Shown here piece by piece: positions 54,364-62,955 of a stretch of 64,000 nt of DNA; the stretch's first letter is position 1, and each line of letters starts with the position of its first letter. This DNA comes from Clostridiaceae bacterium (GTDB lineage: Bacteria; Bacillota_I; Bacilli_A; Erysipelotrichales; Coprobacillaceae). Both the position numbers and the translations under genes were made by a program. Under the pieces are notes generated by a model, which did no database searches, was not told where the DNA came from, and was given only the letters and a program-made list of their open reading frames with translations. The stretch covers positions 62,001-126,000 of the forward strand of contig CABJAS010000009.1 of the NCBI GenBank assembly GCA_902363625.1. The letters are read 5' to 3'.

Positions 54364-55464
54364 TTATTTCTTTTCAAATGTTTCCGCTACCTCTTTTAAA
54401 TGATCAATGATTTTTAAATGCTGTGGACAGACACGTTCGCACTGACCGCAGCCGATACATTCACTTGCCTTTCCGTTCTCTTTTGTATAAACGCCATAAT
54501 AATAATCGCTGTTCCAGTCATTGAACTGTTTTTTCGCATTAAAACAGTTAAATAGATCAGGAATGGATATTTTTTTAGGACAGCCATCTGTGCAGTAGCG
54601 GCAAGCAGTACACGGAATTCCACCCAAACTATCTAAGATGTCTGTTACTTTTTGAACAGCTTCGAACTCTTTTGACGTAAATGGTTTAAAATCTTTCATC
54701 GAATCAATATTATCTTCCATTTGTTCTAAATTGCTCATCCCGGATAAGACTTTGTATACGCCCTCAAAAGAAGCAGCGAAACGCATTGCATAACTCGCAT
54801 AGCTCTTTCCAGTTCCTAAATCATCCAGCACTTTTTTTGCTTCGTCAGGCAAATTTACTAATCCGCCCCCTTTGATCGGCTCCATAATTAAAACTGGCTT
54901 TTGATGTTTACGGCAGACTTCATAATTTCTTTTCCCCTGCACACTGGCACTGTTGTAATCGACATAGTTAAATTGCAGCTGTACAATCTCAATTTCCGGA
55001 TGTTCCGTTAAAATCATATCCAACACTTCTGCTGTATCATGAAATGAGATACCAACATGTTTTACCTTTCCGGCAGTCTTTAATTCCTGAGCTACCTCAT
55101 AAGCTTCACATTTTTTAAACTGGGCATAATGTTCTCTGTCCTGAGCATGCATTAAATAATAATCAAAATATTCAACCCCTGTTTTTTCCAACTGTTCTTC
55201 AAATAAGGGATAAATTTCTTCCTTTGAATTGAAGAAATTTCCGGTTAACTTATTTGTTAAAATATAAGAATCTCTTGGATATCTAGGTACAAGACAGTCA
55301 CGAATCGCTGTTTCACTTTTTCCTCCTAAATAACCATGGGCAGTATCAAAATAGTTAAACCCGGAAGCCATATACATATCAATCATTTTATTAAATTCTT
55401 CATAATCTACCTGCTCACCATTCATTGGCAAACGCATACAACCAAAACCAAACTTATCTTCCAT
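54364..55464 (-). CDS. Aldo/keto reductase with 4Fe-4S ferredoxin domain
   Basis: 366 aa. AKR barrel (about 1-275): FGFGCMRLPM, catalytic Asp in YFDTAHGY (Asp and Tyr), Lys in LTNKL, His in YYLMHAQ. C-terminal ferredoxin-like part with CTACRYCTDGCPK and CIGCGQCERVCPQ, so two 4Fe-4S clusters are possible. Common in anaerobes; probably reduces aldehydes with electrons routed via the clusters. GAAGGA precedes the ATG. The promoter is of MerR-activated type. Confidence 0.93.
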   Translation of the reverse strand: MEDKFGFGCMRLPMNGEQVDYEEFNKMIDMYMASGFNYFDTAHGYLGGKSETAIRDCLVPRYPRDSYILTNKLTGNFFNSKEEIYPLFEEQLEKTGVEYFDYYLMHAQDREHYAQFKKCEAYEVAQELKTAGKVKHVGISFHDTAEVLDMILTEHPEIEIVQLQFNYVDYNSASVQGKRNYEVCRKHQKPVLIMEPIKGGGLVNLPDEAKKVLDDLGTGKSYASYAMRFAASFEGVYKVLSGMSNLEQMEDNIDSMKDFKPFTSKEFEAVQKVTDILDSLGGIPCTACRYCTDGCPKKISIPDLFNCFNAKKQFNDWNSDYYYGVYTKENGKASECIGCGQCERVCPQHLKIIDHLKEVAETFEKK

Positions 55465-55498
55465 GCTTTATCCTTCTTTCTTTAATCTTTACATGAAA

Positions 55499-55529
55499 AT
55501 TGTATCCTATGGAGTGAACTCCAAGTCAA
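55499..55529 (-). promoter_or_regulatory. MerR-type promoter of the aldo/keto reductase gene
   Basis: Minus-strand TTGACT (55529-55524), a 19-bp spacer, and TACAAT (55504-55499). The spacer carries the palindrome TGGAGT-TC-ACTCCA (55523-55510). An over-long spacer with a GGAGT/ACTCC dyad is the signature of MerR-family (AdhR/NmlR-like) control. No full MerR gene is in the window. Confidence 0.8.
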
Positions 55530-55615
55530 TACCTTTTCATGAAAAAGCATAAAAATGAATACCTGTCTAAGATATTCATCATCTATGTCAATCATTGTTC
55601 AAAGTATTAGAAGAT

Positions 55616-56101
55616 TTATAATTTATAAATTGTTTTCAGTAAAGACAATCCTGTTTCAGTCTTAAAAACCTTATCTGCAAAGTTTTTAATATTTTCCATT
55701 GAAAAATTCATTTCATCTGCATTGACTATATAATCTGCTTCAATCAAGATTTGATAATCTTGTCCATTAATATCTTTTAAGGTATGGTGATGTCCTACAA
55801 GATATACCGCTCTTGCTTTTTGTTCATCGGTTAAATCAAATTTATTCAGAAATTCTGAAACAAGTACCATCCCTTCTTTTTCTTGGTAACGATGGTTAGT
55901 ATTACCATATTTTTCTCTGCATTTAGGGCAAGCAATATCATGTGTAATAGCGGCAATCTCTAAAATCAGCTGCGTATTCTCATCTAGCTTTTCCAATTCG
56001 CCAATTAGTTTAGAATAGGTCCATACTTTAATAAAATGGTCAATATCATGTGTATTCCCATTTGTCTGTTCTATCATTTTCTTCATAATTTCTGAAATCA
56101 T
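55616..56101 (-). CDS. HD-domain phosphohydrolase
   Basis: 161 aa. Metal-dependent hydrolase fold: His in DIDHFIKVWTY, HD pair in ITHDIACPKC, HHH in LVGHHHTL and Asp in IEADYIVNADE. CPKCREKYG in the loop after HD may bind metal. Substrate unknown. GGGAG precedes the ATG. The Cys-rich protein gene lies 26 nt upstream, so the two share a transcript. Confidence 0.9.
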   Translation of the reverse strand: MISEIMKKMIEQTNGNTHDIDHFIKVWTYSKLIGELEKLDENTQLILEIAAITHDIACPKCREKYGNTNHRYQEKEGMVLVSEFLNKFDLTDEQKARAVYLVGHHHTLKDINGQDYQILIEADYIVNADEMNFSMENIKNFADKVFKTETGLSLLKTIYKL

Positions 56102-56127
56102 TGTTTTCTCCCTTTCATTGTTAATGA

Positions 56128-56775
56128 TTATAATCCTTCTGACAGCAGTTCAATCAAATGAATGGGTTGCTTTCCACCAAGCCTGATGCCCTTTTCACAG
56201 CCATTACAGTAAACAAGAATCTGTTTTGTAGTGTATTGCTGAACCCACTGTTCCATGTTTTTTATTTGTTCTTCTGATGAAAGCAAACGCAAATGATTCT
56301 TTGTAATCCTTGCAAAGGTCTTTGGTGCAATCTCAACACAATCCTTTGCCGGAGTATTATTCAGCCACACTCCACAGTAAGTCGTCTTACTATAATTTTC
56401 ATCCATTTCAATAATAGTATAATGCATTCTTTTTAGGCATTCTCTTATTGCAAGCTGTAATGGTTTGTTGTTTCGTGATCGCCAGCAGTCCTGAACTGTA
56501 ATCTTTTCTCCTTGATGATCTGCCCAAGGAAAACTGCGATCATTTAAAACATATTCATAGAGGCTAAGACATTCATTATCAGGATAAACCTCATTTAAGA
56601 TAAGCTGACACAGTGTACAATTATGAATGATGGTATCTCTATCCTGTAAAAATTTATTTTTTATTCGACAACATTGATCGATTACAATACCTTTATTTTC
56701 CATATACGCCTGCATCCTTGCAACAGCCTCAGGATGATTTTTTCTTACATCACAACCAGGTAAATAATGCAGCAT
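56128..56775 (-). CDS. Cys-rich protein with CCG/HdrB-like motif
   Basis: 215 aa. Pattern LPGCDV, QCC near 35, NCTLC near 53, then YCGVWLN and YCNGCEKG. This resembles the CCG domain of heterodisulfide reductase HdrB-like subunits, which bind an unusual Fe-S cluster, but spacing is compressed and only one CCG-like half is complete. Cytoplasmic, no membrane helix. GGGGGAG precedes the ATG. Role unknown; co-transcribed with an HD hydrolase. Confidence 0.65.
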   Translation of the reverse strand: MLHYLPGCDVRKNHPEAVARMQAYMENKGIVIDQCCRIKNKFLQDRDTIIHNCTLCQLILNEVYPDNECLSLYEYVLNDRSFPWADHQGEKITVQDCWRSRNNKPLQLAIRECLKRMHYTIIEMDENYSKTTYCGVWLNNTPAKDCVEIAPKTFARITKNHLRLLSSEEQIKNMEQWVQQYTTKQILVYCNGCEKGIRLGGKQPIHLIELLSEGL

Positions 56776-56953
56776 AATACTCTCCCCCCTGTCTTTCTTA
56801 TCTTCATCTTACTATATTTATATCTTAGTCACAATCAAATTTACTTTGTAAGAAGATCATAAAAAACGATTTCTTTTAAAATCTCTCTTCAAGCTAAAAA
56901 ACATAGATCAGAATATTGTAGTAAACAATAGTAAATGCACAGAATATTAATGT

Positions 56954-57184
56954 CTAAGGTAATGTTTTACGAATCAGGTCACCTAGGCTAACATGAAAAT
57001 AATCTGCTGTGAATTCCAATTTTAAAAAAAACAGCATTACCTGTGTCAGTACCATTTGCATTGGGATATGAAAAAGCAATACCTTTGCCAGCAATCCACC
57101 GATTAGAGCCTGATACAGCGGACAGTGAAACACTAAAAGCAATATAATAACTAAAAAAACAATTCCTAAATATAAAACAGCCAT
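56954..57184 (-). pseudogene. Permease N-terminal remnant or tiny membrane protein
   Basis: 76 aa with two hydrophobic segments (LYLGIVFLVIILLLVF and GGLLAKVLLFHIPMQMVL). The start (GGGGAGG, then ATG at 57184) is well formed and the sequence reads like the first helices of an ion/organic-acid permease (CPLYQALIGGLLAKVLLF), but it stops after about 76 residues. Most likely a truncated permease gene. An overlapping frame at 56988-57203 is not credible. Confidence 0.45.
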
Positions 57185-57374
57185 ATAAATCCTCCCCATT
57201 CATTCAAATTTCTCACTCATTTTATACCAGTAAATAAACAATTTGAAGATACTCATAAATTTATAAGCTGCTCATAGTTATGATGTTGATAGTATTTTTT
57301 CAAAAAAAACAATATTCGCATTTTTTAATAATTCTTTATAAATCAAGCAATAATAACTATGAGGTGAATAAATT

Positions 57375-58049
57375 ATGTTTAAATATGAAAGTCGTTATTT
57401 ACATCCTGTTAAAGTAGATAAACCCAACCCTAATTATGCTACTTTATTACAGGAACAATTAGGCGGACCGCAAGGTGAGCTTAAAGCAGCTATGCAGTAT
57501 TTCGCTCAAAGTTTTCGTATCCGTGATAAAGAGATACGCGATCTATTCTTAGATATTGCTACAGAGGAGTTATGTCATTTAGAGATGATTGCTCAACTCA
57601 TTAACCTATTGAATGGAGATGAACCTAATGCCAATAATGCTACTATAGGAAATGTAGAAGCACATGTCTTAAGCGGGCTGACACCTATGCTGGCAAATGC
57701 TTCCGGCTATTTATGGACAGCAGCATATGTAAATGAAACCGGAGATTTGGCTGCAGACATCTTATCTGACATTGCTTCTGAGCAGCGTGCCAAAGTAGTC
57801 TATCAGAACCTTTATCGTCAAATTGATGATCAAGGTGTAAGAGAAACAATTGATTTCTTATTAAATCGTGAAGAAGCTCATAATACAATGTTTAGACAAG
57901 CATTTAATAAGATACAAAAATCAGCCGGATCACAGCAGGATTGGGGTGTGACCAAGGATTCAAGAATCTATTTTGATTTATCAGATCTTGATGGTCAAAA
58001 CTTTGATCCAAACGATGTTCCGCCAAGCTTCAATCTTGATAAATTTTAA
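57375..58049 (+). CDS. Manganese catalase (CotJC-like)
   Basis: 224 aa, ferritin-like four-helix fold. Di-manganese ligands are visible: GELKAAMQYF, EELCHLEM and EEAHNTMFRQ. The C-terminal tail (WGVTKDSRIYFDLSD, then NDVPPSFNLDKF) is typical of spore coat-type CotJC proteins. Breaks down hydrogen peroxide; CotJC homologues are on spores, which would fit a sporulating organism but does not prove it. GAGGTG precedes the ATG. Divergent from the permease remnant. Confidence 0.92.
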   Translation: MFKYESRYLHPVKVDKPNPNYATLLQEQLGGPQGELKAAMQYFAQSFRIRDKEIRDLFLDIATEELCHLEMIAQLINLLNGDEPNANNATIGNVEAHVLSGLTPMLANASGYLWTAAYVNETGDLAADILSDIASEQRAKVVYQNLYRQIDDQGVRETIDFLLNREEAHNTMFRQAFNKIQKSAGSQQDWGVTKDSRIYFDLSDLDGQNFDPNDVPPSFNLDKF

Positions 58050-58112
58050 ACAAATAAATTACTGTTAATAAATTTGTCAATGAAAAATAGATAGTAAAAG
58101 TAATGATACAGG

Positions 58113-58190
58113 CTCCAATTGTGCATAAAATAAACTTTCTCAATTCTTGAATTAATAAATTGGGAATCGTTTAACTCAATTGGAGTTTTC
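58113..58190 (+). terminator. Long stem-loop after Mn catalase
   Basis: CTCCAATTG (58113-58121) and CAATTGGAG (58177-58185) form a 9-bp stem closing a large structured loop, followed by TTTTCTT. Probable terminator. Confidence 0.55.
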
Positions 58191-58215
58191 TTATTCCCTC
58201 ATATCCCATACTAAT

Positions 58216-58240
58216 AAAAAAAGAACACCCTCGTGTTCTT
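58216..58240 (-). terminator. Terminator of the MalY operon
   Basis: Minus strand AAGAACAC, loop GAGG, GTGTTCTT, then TTTTTTT. A perfect 8-bp stem about 12 nt after the malY-like stop. Confidence 0.9.
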
Positions 58241-58251
58241 AAATAACTTAT

Positions 58252-59421
58252 TTATTCTTTTAACTTTTTATACTTCTCAATACCAGTCTTCAATCGTTGT
58301 AATCCATCCATTAATCTTTCCAACGGACAAGCTACATTCATGCGCACGAAACACTTTCCATTTTCACCATACTCCAACCCATCAGATAAATACAGCCCTG
58401 TTTCCTCTCTAATAAACTGTACTAATTCCACACTGTTTGCACAAACTTTAGCACAGTCGATCCACAACAAATAAGTGGCTTCACTATGAACTACATAAAG
58501 ATCAGAGATGTTGTTTTTTATATAGGCTTCTGTCGTTTTCTTATTGTTTTCGATATACACCCTTAATTCATCAAGCCAATTCCCACCTTTTTCAAAAGCA
58601 GCGATAGATGCCGTCACAGCAAAGCTGTTGGGTTCCGCCACTTCATCGGTATTAATACCACGATTGACCATATGACGTAATATCTCATTAGGAACAACGA
58701 TGCAAGAAGTCTGCAATCCCGCTAAATTAAATGCCTTAGTCGGTGCAATACAAGTAATACTGTTTTTCAAATTAGTTTCTGAAACGCTTGCGAAAGGTAT
58801 ATATTCTTTATCGGGAGCTACAATATCGCAATGGATTTCATCAGAAACCACCACAACATGATGTTTTGCCGCTAAATCTCCAATACGTTTTAAGTCTTCT
58901 TTTTTCCATATTTTTCCTATCGGATTATGAGGATTACATAAAATCATCAGCGTTGTTTGCGGCATTGCTAATTTCTTTTCCAAATCATCATAGTCAATAT
59001 AATATTGTCCATCTTTATAAACTAAATCACTTGATAAAACATGACGTTCATTATTTAAAATTGAATTATAAAAAATATTATATACCGGAGACTGGATTAG
59101 AACGTTCTCGCCCACTGTCGTTATTTTTCTGACAATAGAAGAAATTGCCGGAACTACTCCGGTACAAAACATCATCCAATCTTTTTGAATAGAATAATGA
59201 TGACGTGTTTCCCACCATTTTTGAATGCTCTCAAAGTATTCTTTTGGAACAATATTGTAACCAAATACTTTATGAGCCACTCTTTTTTCTAATGCCTCTA
59301 CAATTTCCGGGGCAGTTTCGAAATCCATATCTGCCACCCACATCGGTAACTCATGCTCCGTTACCTCCCATTTTAATGAATCCGTATTAAATCGATTGGT
59401 TAATTTTGAAAAGTCATACAT
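58252..59421 (-). CDS. MalY/PatB-type cystathionine beta-lyase (PLP)
   Basis: 389 aa. Fold-type I aminotransferase family. N-terminal WEVTEHELPMWVADMDF is the MalY/PatB signature, NPHNPIGKIW binds PLP, DEIHCDI supplies Asp, and APTKAFNLAGLQ supplies the Schiff-base Lys. Cleaves C-S bonds of cystathionine or cysteine conjugates; MalY can also have regulatory roles. GAGGTG lies eight bases before the ATG at 59421; the GTG at 59430 overlaps the SD. It is the last gene of a four-gene operon. Confidence 0.93.
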   Translation of the reverse strand: MYDFSKLTNRFNTDSLKWEVTEHELPMWVADMDFETAPEIVEALEKRVAHKVFGYNIVPKEYFESIQKWWETRHHYSIQKDWMMFCTGVVPAISSIVRKITTVGENVLIQSPVYNIFYNSILNNERHVLSSDLVYKDGQYYIDYDDLEKKLAMPQTTLMILCNPHNPIGKIWKKEDLKRIGDLAAKHHVVVVSDEIHCDIVAPDKEYIPFASVSETNLKNSITCIAPTKAFNLAGLQTSCIVVPNEILRHMVNRGINTDEVAEPNSFAVTASIAAFEKGGNWLDELRVYIENNKKTTEAYIKNNISDLYVVHSEATYLLWIDCAKVCANSVELVQFIREETGLYLSDGLEYGENGKCFVRMNVACPLERLMDGLQRLKTGIEKYKKLKE

Positions 59422-59435
59422 CTTTTTCACCTCAT

Positions 59436-59900
59436 CTAACTTTCAACTATATTTATAGAAATTATTCCTGTTAATTCACTTATCCACTCCTCACCTTCTA
59501 TGACATGCCCTAATTCATAAAGTCCGGTATAGGCATCAAAGCTGCCAAAATACATGACCACATCTCCCCATGGTGAGAAATACGCTATGGTTCCTTGATC
59601 TCCTGTCGCCATAGGGGTATCACTTAGATCCAGCGAATTGGGCGGATAAAAAATTTTTTCATTATGCGCATAGTCACTTACTGCGATTTCTAAGGGCAGC
59701 TGATCATATAAGGATTTGCTTGCACTGCTCGTATTTAGCTGAAAAACAACTCTTTTATTCTCACATAATACTTCTATTTTCATCTCACTCATCCCCACCT
59801 CTGTAAAATTTAAAGCATTGGGTTCCTGAATTGATTTATTTTGACAACCGGTCATCACTAAGGCGAGTAAAATGATTAAAATCACTCGATATATTTTCAT
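59436..59900 (-). CDS. Lipoprotein with cyclophilin-like fold
   Basis: 154 aa. Signal peptide with lipobox LVMTGC (Cys19). The mature part (about 35-152) matches the bacterial cyclophilin-like-2 family: QLPLEIAVSDY, KIFYPPNSLDLS, GDQGTIAYFSPWGDVVMYF and YELGHVI. These are not proven peptidyl-prolyl isomerases. AGGTGG precedes the ATG. 14 nt before malY, so co-transcribed. Confidence 0.82.
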   Translation of the reverse strand: MKIYRVILIILLALVMTGCQNKSIQEPNALNFTEVGMSEMKIEVLCENKRVVFQLNTSSASKSLYDQLPLEIAVSDYAHNEKIFYPPNSLDLSDTPMATGDQGTIAYFSPWGDVVMYFGSFDAYTGLYELGHVIEGEEWISELTGIISINIVES

Positions 59901-59938
59901 TGTCCGCCACCTAGCTCATTTTTATATTTTTCAGCATT

Positions 59939-60823
59939 CTAGCAATGTACACATTCAGATTGAACTGTTTCATTATAGTTTTTATTTTCAACAACAATTT
60001 TGGTTTCTACTGGATTAATCTTAGTTTCCTCTAAAATTATTTCTCCGATGCTTTGTGCGCGGATCACCCCGGAAATTGGATTTTTAATACTGTCAATATG
60101 TGAATGAATATCTGCTTCAATATTAGAGCAATACTCAAAAGCCAACGATGTGTTCATTAATTTACAGTTTACCAGTTTCACATTCTCCATATAACATAAG
60201 CCCTGAAGGCTCTCAATTATACAATTAATAAACGTTATATTTTTAGAGTTCCACCCTAGATACTCCCCAATAATGGTTGAATCGTATACCGTTACATTTT
60301 CACAGTTCCAAAAGGCGTCCTTAGATAGCAGTTTGGAATTTCTCACAACAATATTGTTTGCTCCATCGAAACAATAGTTTCCCGTTAAATGTAAATAATC
60401 TACTGTGATATTAACACTATTCATGGCAAAATAATCTCCTCGAGCAGTAACTTTATTCAATTTAATATTCTGACAATTCCAGAATGTCTGTTCAGCTAAA
60501 GGCATATCCACATTTTCTAAAGTAATATCACTTGCACGTCTGAATGTTTTTGGTGCTTCAATAATGCTGTCTTGAATATGGATATGCTGTGTATACCAGA
60601 TCCCAGAACGCGCTGTTTCCAGTAATACTGAGTTAGTCATTTGTACATTTTGACAGTACCATAGCGGGTATTTCCATTTAAAAACACTCTGATCTATTTC
60701 CAAGTTTTTACTTTCTTTTAATGGAGATTCCCCATCAGCAAAAACTGAATCTTCTATTCTCATTCCTTCACTTTGAAATAAAGCTCTTTCTCCACTTAAA
60801 TATTTCTGTTTTACTAATTCCAT
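59939..60823 (-). CDS. DUF3737 beta-helix protein
   Basis: 294 aa. Matches DUF3737: MELVKQKYLSGERALFQSEG start and repeated short strands (FWNCQNIKLNKV, FWNCENVTVYDS, GWNSKNITFINC) that fit a right-handed parallel beta-helix. No catalytic residues identifiable. The family is often next to redox or MerR-like genes in Firmicutes; function unknown. AAGGAGG precedes the ATG. Second gene of the operon. Confidence 0.88.
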   Translation of the reverse strand: MELVKQKYLSGERALFQSEGMRIEDSVFADGESPLKESKNLEIDQSVFKWKYPLWYCQNVQMTNSVLLETARSGIWYTQHIHIQDSIIEAPKTFRRASDITLENVDMPLAEQTFWNCQNIKLNKVTARGDYFAMNSVNITVDYLHLTGNYCFDGANNIVVRNSKLLSKDAFWNCENVTVYDSTIIGEYLGWNSKNITFINCIIESLQGLCYMENVKLVNCKLMNTSLAFEYCSNIEADIHSHIDSIKNPISGVIRAQSIGEIILEETKINPVETKIVVENKNYNETVQSECVHC

Positions 60824-60914
60824 TTATAATTCCTCCTTATTTATCCATATAAAATAGTGTTTCTTTACTTTCAGTTCTGATTTTATTTGTAAATCAATTA
60901 TCAGAGTTAACCTA

Positions 60915-61163
60915 TCATTTTAATGACATATCCTTGTTTGTCATTTCTACTTTCAATATATAAATTAAATAATCTAAACAATCGATTTTCTTTTGAACCT
61001 GATGTAGTTCTTCTAATAATCCGCATCTTTGGCATTTCAAAAATAATATTTGTTTCTGCAAAGTTTCAGTTTCTCTATAGTTTAAAAATGTCTCTATAGT
61101 CTGCGTTTTACAGCCGGCATCCTCTAAATTTCGTTTAATACTCTCTTTTGATAGTTGGTTCAT
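60915..61163 (-). CDS. Small helical protein resembling a MerR dimerisation helix
   Basis: 82 aa. The helical pattern (SIKRNLEDAGCKTQTIETFL, then ILFLKCQRCGLLEELHQVQK and KIDCLDYLIYILK) is like the C-terminal coiled coil of MerR regulators, but the DNA-binding half is missing. Similar small stand-alone proteins exist in Firmicutes, usually before DUF3737. Four Cys residues could sense redox. GGAGGGG precedes the ATG. First gene of the operon, with the 23-bp shared motif at 61206-61228 upstream. Confidence 0.75.
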   Translation of the reverse strand: MNQLSKESIKRNLEDAGCKTQTIETFLNYRETETLQKQILFLKCQRCGLLEELHQVQKKIDCLDYLIYILKVEMTNKDMSLK

Positions 61164-61205
61164 GATAAGTTCCCCTCCATAATCTTATTTTAGGTTCACA
61201 TTATT

Positions 61206-61228
61206 GAAATATCAAATACCTATATCAA
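61206..61228 (-). promoter_or_regulatory. Shared 23-bp motif, copy 1
   Basis: Matches the copy at 62223-62245 at 21 of 23 positions (core CAAATACCTATAT on the plus strand). On the minus strand it includes TTGATA and lies about 43 nt before the 82-aa gene. Confidence 0.6.
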
Positions 61229-61318
61229 ATAGAAAGCTATGTTTATAAGGCATACTAATATTAAAAAAAGAGGAACTGGAAATAACTTATAATATAAAAA
61301 TATATTTCATATTGACAT

Positions 61319-61351
61319 AAAAAAATACGAAGATATTGTTGAATCTTCGTA
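61319..61351 (-). terminator. Terminator of the flavodoxin-like reductase gene
   Basis: Minus strand TACGAAGAT pairs with ATCTTCGTA (9 bp perfect), followed by TTTTTTT. Confidence 0.85.
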
Positions 61352-61450
61352 CTGTTTACTTTTACATCATTATTGGTTAATGTATCATCCTATAATACGT
61401 TTGCACTATCGATCCATTAACAGTCATCATTCCACTTCAAGAGCATGTGT

Positions 61451-61993
61451 TTAAATTGTTTTTCCTAGTCTGTAAGCATCTAACAAATAGTGTTCTTCAA
61501 TAAAGCGATGTCCCTGTTCCCCCTTACATCCTTTTGCAAGAATCATACCTCGATCTGTCCAGCCAAGGGCATTTATAAAGAATCGATAAAATGAAACTGC
61601 CTGTTCAAAGGCATAAAATCCTTTGCTTCCACTAGTCATTAACAGCATTGTATCTTTATGAGGATATTCATCATTTGTAGATATTGCATATAAGCGATCA
61701 ATAAAACTTTTTAATCTGCCGGAAATGCTCCAAAAATAAAGCGGTGAAGCCATAACCAATATTTCTGCTTCTCTAAATAATGGGTAAATCTCTTGCATAA
61801 TATCATTTAAAGCACATTGATTTCCATTTAGCTGACACGCTCCACAGCCACGACATCCTTCTATATGATCCGTTAAATTGACTTTATGTACCTGATGTCC
61901 TGCTTCTGTTGCCCCTTTAATAAAGGAATCAGCTAATTGATCGGTATTCCCCATTTTAGTTCCACTGCCAACAACCACTAATATTTTACTCAT
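61451..61993 (-). CDS. NADPH-dependent FMN reductase / iron-sulfur flavoprotein-like
   Basis: 180 aa. Flavodoxin-like fold: ILVVVGSGTKMGNTDQLADS binds FMN phosphate, ILVMASPLYFWSISGRLKSF is the family signature, and TSGSKGFYAFEQ follows. CRGCGACQLNGNQC resembles the compact cluster motif of iron-sulfur flavoproteins. Likely an electron carrier or quinone/nitro reductase. GGGAG lies nine bases before the ATG at 61993; an upstream in-frame start at 62029 is rejected. Own terminator. Confidence 0.88.
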   Translation of the reverse strand: MSKILVVVGSGTKMGNTDQLADSFIKGATEAGHQVHKVNLTDHIEGCRGCGACQLNGNQCALNDIMQEIYPLFREAEILVMASPLYFWSISGRLKSFIDRLYAISTNDEYPHKDTMLLMTSGSKGFYAFEQAVSFYRFFINALGWTDRGMILAKGCKGEQGHRFIEEHYLLDAYRLGKTI

Positions 61994-62222
61994 TTTAATT
62001 CGCTCCCTCTCCCTAATACAACTGATCATTCATTTTTATTTCTGTCTTATACACAACTTGCTGACTTTATCATAACCAGCATATCGATGAAGCTCTTCCT
62101 ATAACAAATCTTTTCCAACCAAGCTAGATTGTGTTACACCCATTTAAACCATCTATTTTACTAATTTGATTTTATCAAAGGATATATCTCCATCACATAC
62201 ATTTATCTTATAGGAGCATTCA

Positions 62223-62245
62223 TGAAATAACAAATACCTATATTA
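62223..62245 (-). promoter_or_regulatory. Shared 23-bp motif, copy 2
   Basis: 21 of 23 bases agree with 61206-61228. It lies upstream of the flavodoxin-like gene on the same strand, suggesting common control of the two units. Confidence 0.5.
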
Positions 62246-62274
62246 CATATTTTGCCATAGTTAAAAACTATATG

Positions 62275-62308
62275 AAAAAGATATGAGTTGTCTTATTCTC
62301 ATATCTTT
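62275..62308 (-). terminator. Terminator of the chromate transporter genes
   Basis: Minus strand AAAGATATGAG pairs with CTCATATCTTT (11 bp), followed by TTC. About 75 nt after the stop. Confidence 0.8.
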
Positions 62309-62382
62309 ATGAATATTTAAGTGAGTAAATTTATAAATAAAGTAATATTTTATCAGTGTATAACGTTTTCTTATACTTTTCT

Positions 62383-62955
62383 CTAAGCACCAGCAAATTG
62401 GAAAATGATCCCTGCTGCCGCACTTAAAGCGATAAGTACAATCGGATTCCATTTGGTTTTTTTTGACAGAATATAGAGTACAACCCCTAATAGGATAGAA
62501 GGTAATACGAATAGATCAAGAACTTGACCTGTCTGTTCAAAGGCTGGTATATTGACTAAAGACACTTTGACAACACTAATTCCGGCAGCCGCAATCATGG
62601 CCAAAGAAGCCGGTCTTAATCCTAAAAAAGCACTTTGCACATGTTTATTTTCTTTGAACTTTTTAAGCAGATTCGCAATTACTAATATAATAATAACAGA
62701 CGGTGCCGCAAGTCCGATCGAAGCAATCACTGCGCCGAAAAATCCTGCTGTTGTAAATCCTGCATAAGTAGACATATTGATTCCGATTGCTCCCGGTGTT
62801 GATTCAGCGATAGCGATCATATTGACAATATCTGCATGTGTAAACCACTGCATTGTATCTGACAAATGATAAAGAAATGGCAATGTCGCTAATCCGCCGC
62901 CAATAGAAAATAGCCCTACTTTAAAGAATTCAATAAATAATTGTAATAGAATCAT
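62383..62955 (-). CDS. chrA: Chromate transporter, short subunit (second half)
   Basis: 190 aa. CHR family membrane protein: FFKVGLFSIGGGLATLPFL near the start and ESTPGAIGINMSTYAGF, with about five hydrophobic segments. Short CHR proteins work as pairs. The gene overlaps the other half by 4 nt (ATGA-type), and the two together equal one long ChrA. Substrate may be chromate or sulfate-like anions. Confidence 0.92.
   Translation of the reverse strand: MILLQLFIEFFKVGLFSIGGGLATLPFLYHLSDTMQWFTHADIVNMIAIAESTPGAIGINMSTYAGFTTAGFFGAVIASIGLAAPSVIIILVIANLLKKFKENKHVQSAFLGLRPASLAMIAAAGISVVKVSLVNIPAFEQTGQVLDLFVLPSILLGVVLYILSKKTKWNPIVLIALSAAAGIIFQFAGA

Larger units (their letters stand above)
61164..61450. 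other. Intergenic region with promoter and shared motif
   Basis: 287 bp with no gene. It holds the 23-bp motif copy (61206-61228), which contains a minus-strand TTGATA that with AATAAT 17 bp further on makes a plausible promoter for the 82-aa gene, and the flavin reductase terminator (61319-61351). Confidence 0.55.
61994..62382. other. Intergenic region with second motif copy
   Basis: 389 bp with no credible gene. It contains the chromate-transporter terminator (62275-62308) and the second copy of the shared 23-bp motif (62223-62245), about 230 nt upstream of the flavodoxin-like gene. Confidence 0.55.

Noticed and set aside
56988..57203. Alternative 71-aa frame over the permease remnant
   Set aside because: Its composition is not membrane-like or conserved-looking; the other frame has the SD and hydrophobic segments.
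58788..59132. 114-aa plus-strand frame inside the malY-like gene
   Set aside because: Antisense shadow of a strongly conserved enzyme gene.
62261..62452. 63-aa minus-strand frame at the end of the chromate transporter gene
   Set aside because: Overlaps the transporter 3' end and the terminator; no SD.
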